Shown: positions 59,370-64,000 of the stretch, in pieces
Position numbering within the stretch: position 1 is the first letter of the stretch
How the letters are laid out: each line of letters opens with the position of its first letter
Source: UBA6912 sp963792895
GTDB taxonomy: Bacteria; Actinomycetota; Acidimicrobiia; Spongiisociales; UBA5794
NCBI GenBank assembly: GCA_963792895.1
Contig: CAWBYA010000006.1
Location: forward strand, 310,001 to 374,000
Reading direction: 5' to 3'
Length of the DNA stretch: 64,000 bases
Made by a program: the position numbers and the translations under genes
Notes under the pieces: model-generated
Seen by the model: only the letters and a program-made list of their open reading frames with translations
What the model was told of the DNA's origin: nothing
The model's database searches: none

Positions 59370-59744
59370 TCAGGCCAGGACCTTCGCCTTGTGGGCGGCA
59401 AACTCCTCGTCGGAGATGACGCCGGTGTCGCGGAGCTCGGCGAGCTTCGCCAGCTCGTCGGCCGGCGAGACGCCGGCAACCTGGCGGATGTAGTCCTCAG
59501 CCGCCTGCTCCCGCACCGTCGCGTCGGCAACCGACCTTGCGGCCATGCCGGTGCCGTGAGCGATGATGTAGATGACGACACCCAGCCACGGGAGGAGGAT
59601 CACGAAGACCGTCCATATCGCCTTCGAGACGCCGCCCATCTCGTGATTGCGGAAGATGTCCATCACGACCGAGACGACGACCCAGATCCAGGCCAACCAC
59701 AGGAACAGCATGAGCATCGCCCAGAAGAGATCCAGCAACGGCAT
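59370..59744 (-). CDS. PLDc_N-type membrane protein with SHOCT tail
   Basis: From ATG 59744 the protein has 124 residues, the same length as its paralogue at 25928. Two membrane helices (LFWAMLMLFLWLAWIWVVVS and KAIWTVFVILLPWLGVVIYI) with DIFRNHEMGG between them are followed by a helical linker and the SHOCT motif (ELAKLAELRDTGVISDEEFA). GTG 59756 would add four residues. It is upstream of, and probably co-transcribed with, the DUF1269 gene. Confidence 0.88.
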   Translation of the reverse strand: MPLLDLFWAMLMLFLWLAWIWVVVSVVMDIFRNHEMGGVSKAIWTVFVILLPWLGVVIYIIAHGTGMAARSVADATVREQAAEDYIRQVAGVSPADELAKLAELRDTGVISDEEFAAHKAKVLA

Positions 59745-59887
59745 GCGTCGGCTCACTTTCTCCGTCGGTGGCGAGCAGGTGCGCCGACCGTGTGGTTCAC
59801 AACACGAGCCAGGACAATAATGGTCGCAACCTGGGCTCGCCTCCCATCACGGCGGCAAGCGGGCTGGTTAGCATCCGCGCACATGGC

Positions 59888-60667
59888 ATGCAACGCCCCG
59901 CCGATCCCGTGCCATCCTCGTGGCGCAAGAGCGCCAGATCGATCGAGGCTGCGGCGATCGCGGGGCTGGCGCACGCCGCGCTGCTCACCGCTGCGATCGC
60001 TCTCATTCAGACGCAGCCGCCGCTCGATGCGAGCGACGATACGCTGGTCGCCTTCTACAGTGATGCCGCTGCTCGCGGGCGCATGCTGCTTGCGCTCAAT
60101 CTGGCACCGATGAGCATCATCGCCTTCCTGTGGTTCATCGGCGTGATCCGCCGCCGCGTCGGCGCCGCCGAAGACAAGCTCTTCGCAACGGTCTTCCTCG
60201 GGAGCGGTCTCGTGTTCGCAGCCGCCGTTCTGGCCGGCTTTGCGGCCGTGGCCGCTCCGTCGATCGCAGCAAGCGCAATGGACCGCGTTCCCGACGTCGA
60301 TGCGATTCGCCTCTCGAGATCTCTGGGGAACGCCATCTTGGGAATCGAGGCCCCGCGGCTCGGGGCGCTGTTCATTCTGGCGACGTCGCGGCTCGGGGCG
60401 AGGACGCAAGCCCTTCCCCGCTGGCTCACGACGATCGGGCTGGTGGTCGGCATCCTCATGATCCTCATGTTCACGGTCTGGTCACCCGCCCCGTACTTCT
60501 TCCCGGCATGGGTCGCCCTTGCCGCGATCGGGCTGCTGACACGACGGCACGATGGGTCCCTCGGCGGTGCATCGCCGCCGGATGACGAGCCGCGCGACGT
60601 CAGTCGAGTGAGCGCCTGGCGAGGAGCATGGCGATGTCCATCACCTCGACGGTGTCGTCGGCGTTGA
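59888..60667 (+). CDS. Integral membrane protein of unknown function (DUF4386-like layout)
   Basis: From ATG 59888 the protein has 259 residues. Six membrane helices are predicted; SIEAAAIAGLAHAALLTAAI, ALNLAPMSIIAFLWFIGVIR, FLGSGLVFAAAVLAGFAAVA and TIGLVVGILMILMFTVWSPA are the clearest. The general layout resembles DUF4386-type small membrane proteins, but I cannot confirm the family. The last 68 bases overlap the convergent iron-sulfur gene at 60600, so the true stop might be altered by sequence error. Confidence 0.7.
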   Translation: MQRPADPVPSSWRKSARSIEAAAIAGLAHAALLTAAIALIQTQPPLDASDDTLVAFYSDAAARGRMLLALNLAPMSIIAFLWFIGVIRRRVGAAEDKLFATVFLGSGLVFAAAVLAGFAAVAAPSIAASAMDRVPDVDAIRLSRSLGNAILGIEAPRLGALFILATSRLGARTQALPRWLTTIGLVVGILMILMFTVWSPAPYFFPAWVALAAIGLLTRRHDGSLGGASPPDDEPRDVSRVSAWRGAWRCPSPRRCRRR

Positions 60668-62820
60668 GCTCCTTGACCCCGTCGTCCATCATCACGAAAC
60701 AGAAGGGGCACCCGGTGGCGACGACGTCTGCGCCGGTGGCGACCGCCTCCTGGCTGCGCTCGATGTTGACCTTCTTGCCGGTCTGCTCCTCCATCCACAT
60801 ACGACCGCCGCCCGCGCCGCAGCAGAACGACCGGGTGCCGTTGCGCGGCATCTCGACCCGGCTGCCCGCTGCGTCGATGACTGACCGCGGGGCAACGAAC
60901 ACGTCGTTGTGACGCCCCAGGTAGCACGGGTCGTGGAACGTGACCGTCTGCCCGTTCGCCTTCGGATTGAGCTTCCCATCCTCGACGAGCTTCATCAGCA
61001 GCTCGCTGTGGTGGATGACCTCGTAGTCGCCGCCGAACTGCGGGTACTCGTTGCCCAGGGTGTTGAAGCAGTGCGGGCACTGGGTGACGATCTTCGTGAT
61101 GCCCAGCTCGTTGAGCGTTGCGATGTTCTGCAGGGCGAGCCCCTGGAACACGTACTCGTTCCCGGTACGGCGCGCCGGATCGCCGGTGCAGAGCTCTCGC
61201 GGGCCGAGGATGGCGAAATCGACGCCGGCCTGGTGCATACAACCGTGCGGTCGAGAGGGTGACCTTGAGGTTGCGGTCGTCGAAGGAGCCTGCGCACCCC
61301 ACCCAGTAGAGGTACTCGGCTTCGACGCCCGGCTCGCCGAGCACCTTGACCGGGAAGTCGAGCTGGTCGGTCCAGTCGCCCCGGGTGTTCTGGCTCATCC
61401 CGTAGACGTTCGACGAGTTCTCCATGCTGACATACGCCTTGCCGAGCTCGGACGGGAAGTCGGCCTCCATGAGCGAGAGGTACCGCCGCATGTCGAGGAT
61501 CTTGTCGAGGATCTCGATGTCGACCGGGCAGATCTCGTCGCAGGCGCGACATGAGGTACACGCCCACAGCTCCTCGGCCGTGATGCGCTCGAAGACCGAG
61601 TCGGAGGTGACGGTGATCTCGCGATCGACGCCGACCGTCGGCGAGATCGGGCTCGCAGCCGTTGCCGCCGCCACCTCGCCGAGCTTCAGCACGATCTCGC
61701 GTGGGTCGAGCGGCTTGCCGGTGGTGTTGGCGGGACACACCGACGTGCACCGTCCGCACACGGTGCAGGCGTCGGTGTCGAGGAGCTGTTTCCAGGTGAA
61801 CTCGCCCACAACCGAGGCGCCGACCGTCTCGACGTCCGTCGCCTCCATGAGGTTGGGCATCTCCCGCATGGCGCCCTTGGGGCGCTCTCGCGGCGACAGG
61901 AACATGTTGGCAGGCGAGGTCACCATGTGACGGAGCTTGGTGGTGGGCAGCACGACGAGGAACGCGGCGAAGGTGGCGATGTGGGCAACCCACAGCGCCT
62001 GGTGGATACCCGAAGCCGAGCCGAGCGGAACGAGATAGCTGAGCGGGTAGCCGACGAATGACCACACCTCGAAGTCGGGTCGGCCGACGACGGCGATGCG
62101 GGCAGCCTCGACGGCGAGCCCGGTGATCCCGATCAGCGCAAGGGTGATGAGCACCCCGGCGTCCTCCGGCTTCGTCTTCGACCGGATCCGCCACGGCCGA
62201 GTCCCGTAGCGGCGCAGCGCCGCCCAGCCGAGGCCGGCCAGGTAGACGAGTGCGAACAGGTCGAGGGTGAATGAGTAGCCCTGGTAGAAGCCGCCCTGGA
62301 GGAACTTGAGGTTGTTTGGAGCGAGGTGGTCGATCTCGAGCGTCACCGTGCCGAGGAACAGGACGATGAAGCCGACGTAGATCGCCGTATGCATGAGGCC
62401 TGCAGATCGATCCTCGAGCAGCGTGCGCATCTGGAGGCCGCGGCGCAGCTCGTGGATGCGGTGCTTCCACAGCTTGGAGCGGTCTTCCCACGCGCCCCGC
62501 TGCCAGTTCTTCGCCCGTTGGGAGAAGAAGTAGAACGTGAGGAAGAGGAACGCCGACACCACGACGTAGAACCCGGCGACGAAGATCTCGGGGATGTTGC
62601 CGAAGACATGGCGGCCGATCTCGAATCTCGGGCTCGTGCGGAACGGTGCCAAGCCACCACAACCCCAACGTCGCCACCGCAGAGATCGCACCGAGGCCCA
62701 GCAGCAGCCCGGAAACGGTGAAGCGAGGACCGGTGTTGCGTGGCGGTCTCGGTCTCTGGGCGTCTCTCGAGCCGTGTCCGTCGCCGTCACCGGTCGCCTC
62801 CTTCTCCGACTGCCCGGCGA
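60600..62820 (-). pseudogene. Membrane-bound (Fe-S)/heterodisulfide-reductase-like oxidoreductase, frameshifted twice
   Basis: The frame from about 62820 codes a short N-terminal membrane part (VSGLLLGLGAISAVATLGLW) and shifts near 62640 into the main frame. That frame holds a NarI-like membrane section, then a 4Fe-4S ferredoxin pair (CTVCGRCTSVCPANTTGKP, then CTSCRACDEICPVDIE). Near 61240 the sequence reads TTGTATG where TTGATG would continue the frame as HQAGVDFAILGPREL, so one extra T breaks the gene. The last part (stop 60600) has the CCG-domain motifs CPHCFNTLGNEYP, FHDPCYLGRHN, CCGAGGGRMWMEE and GCPFCFVMMDDG. A complete oxidoreductase of this type would move electrons between the quinone pool and a cytoplasmic donor. 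Whether it is truly broken is uncertain. Confidence 0.75.
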
Positions 62821-62929
62821 GTGTACCCAACCCGCCGCCGCTGTCCGCTGAAGGTCGCGGGCGTCTCGGGCGTCTGACCTCTGACGTCTGACGTGCCAAC
62901 CTCGCCCCGGTAGCCTCTCGTCCGTGAAC

Positions 62930-63085
62930 ATGCCCGACACTTACGAATCCGTCGTCGAACGGCGCATTCGCGAGGCGATCGAGCGCGGTGAGTTCGACGA
63001 CCTGCCCGGCAGCGGGCAAGCCGCTGCGCGGAGCGGGCGAACCCTATGACGAGATGTGGTGGGTCAGGGCGTGGATGCACCCGCA
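62930..63085 (+). pseudogene. DUF1992 (DnaJ-homologue subfamily C28 conserved domain) gene, frameshifted
   Basis: MPDTYESVVERRIREAIERG and EFDDLPGSG match DUF1992, which normally continues KPLPGAGEPYDEMWWVRRW. Here an extra G in AGCGGGCAAG near 63014 shifts the frame, and KPLRGAGEPYDEMWWVRAWM continues in the other one to about 63080. Start is at ATG 62930 or GTG 62924. The 3' end becomes unclear after 63085. As with the two neighbouring genes, a one-base homopolymer error is a simple explanation. Confidence 0.7.
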
Positions 63086-63199
63086 ACGAAATCGAGACCT
63101 CGAGGGCCGGCTCGAAGCCCCGAGCCAGCGGTGGACGGAGACGCCGCACCTTCGCCGGTCGTCGCGTGCGATCCCCGTCCTCGGGACCGAGACCGTCCG

Positions 63200-64000
63200 A
63201 TTCGCTCCCAGATCCCGGTGAACAACACGCGGCACTCGCTCGACCGAGATCGCGAGACCGGCAGCACGTACTTCTTCGGCGAAGCTCCTGCAACGCGATC
63301 ATGCCCGGAGTGGTCGATGCGTCCGAGGCGCTCGAGATTGAGGCAGATCTCCGTCGCGACTGGGGTGCTCGGCGAGCTTCTCGTTGAGGGCATCGGCGAG
63401 CACCGGTGCGGAGCCGTAGAACAGCACACCTACTGGCGTCACCCGCAGCACGGGAGGATGGAAGTCGGTGCGGACGACGAGCCGTGAGCCCTCTCGGTAG
63501 AGATGGACGAGTGCCGCGAGGCAACACCGATGAGCACGGCGAGGTCGACCCGCGGCGACAAGACGAGCGTGGCAGCGAACGTGACCCAGGCGATGACCGA
63601 CTGCCCCCAGGTCACTCGGATCAGGCGAATCATCTCCGGTAGCCGTACCATCCGCCCCACGCCCATGATGACGATCGCCCCCAGCACGGCGCGGGGCAGA
63701 TCGCTAGCACTCCCGGCAAGCGGAGTGAAGGCCAGCACGGCGAGCCCGGTCACCGCCCCGCTCCAACGGGTGCGCGCCCCTGCGAGCTTGTTGACTCCGC
63801 TGCGGGCGAAGGAGCCGCCGACCGGGTAGCCCCCGGAGAGACCCGCCGCCAGGTTGGCGACCCCCTGCGCCACCAGCTCGCGGTTCGGATCCCATCGCTC
63901 CCGGTCCTTGGCCGCAAGGGTGCGGGCGACGGCGGTCGGCTCGGCAAACCCGACCGTTGCGATGATGAGCCCGGGGATGAGGAGCTTGAGGACATCGCCC
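63200..64000 (-). pseudogene. SulP family transporter, 3' part, with several frameshifts (partial at window edge)
   Basis: From the window edge to about 63525 the minus strand codes SulP core sequence: GFAEPTAVARTLAAKDRERW, VAQGVANLAAGLSGGYPVGG and VDLAVLIGV. The frame then breaks at GCCTCGCGG near 63517, where one more C would continue it as LAALVHLYREGSRLVVR and HPPVLRVTPVGVLFYGSAPV, into the STAS domain. Further one-base shifts occur near 63360, 63300 and 63275 in LERLGRIDHSG, MIALQEL and EEVRAAGLAISVERVP. At least four shifts lie in the last 300 bases. The gene is the third SulP in the window. Confidence 0.75.

Overview
This is a high-GC window with the gene content of a free-living actinobacterium, plausibly class Acidimicrobiia or a relative. 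The pointers are a DUF2510 membrane protein, DUF6325, SHOCT proteins, a CebR-like regulator with its classic operator, CUT1 sugar importer genes without an ATPase, many GTG starts and stop/start overlaps of the ATGA/GTGA type. The taxonomic guess rests on gene content only. I found no rRNA, tRNA or CRISPR array. The only mobile-element trace is a decayed ISL3-type transposase relic near 46.5 kb.

Left part (1-14.4 kb, all minus strand) is a beta-1,3-glucan (laminarin-type) utilisation locus. Read in the direction of transcription it holds a LacI/CebR-type repressor, a sugar-binding lipoprotein, two permeases, a ManD-like enolase-superfamily dehydratase, a GH16 lipoprotein, a 1640-residue secreted GH16 protein with nested domains, a GH3 beta-glucosidase, and the start of a large protein resembling GH149 beta-1,3-glucan phosphorylases. 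Operator-like palindromes sit before the repressor and before the binding-protein gene. The logic is cleavage outside the cell, ABC import of oligosaccharides, and hydrolysis or phosphorolysis inside.

14.5-26.3 kb is a minus-strand mixture: a potassium channel, a methyltransferase, SHOCT and DUF6325 proteins, a HAD phosphatase beside an arylsulfatase, a damaged and an intact AI-2E-type transporter, a SulP transporter and a GlsB-type stress protein. 26.4-32.3 kb holds the most unusual group, three tightly overlapping genes: a sensory receptor with a cyclase-like domain, an MscS channel with a cyclic-nucleotide-binding domain, and a second receptor with a cyclase-like domain. Each cyclase-like domain has lost a different conserved catalytic feature.

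32-60 kb is dominated by membrane and lipid-related genes on both strands: a ceramidase-like protein, a PlsC-type acyltransferase, two flippase-like (UPF0104) proteins, an Abhydrolase_9 protein, a second SulP, a BI-1 homologue, RDD plus a nonapeptide-repeat protein, DUF2252, YihY, CPBP protease, a sulfatase-maturase-type radical SAM enzyme, a HerA-like ATPase and a CPA1-type antiporter. The maturase at 54-56 kb is the logical partner of the arylsulfatase at 20-21 kb.

The right end (60.6-64 kb) has an iron-sulfur oxidoreductase, a DUF1992 gene and a third SulP, each broken by one-base shifts, mostly at short homopolymers. These could be sequence errors rather than true pseudogenes. Similar single shifts occur near 36.29 and 51.83 kb.
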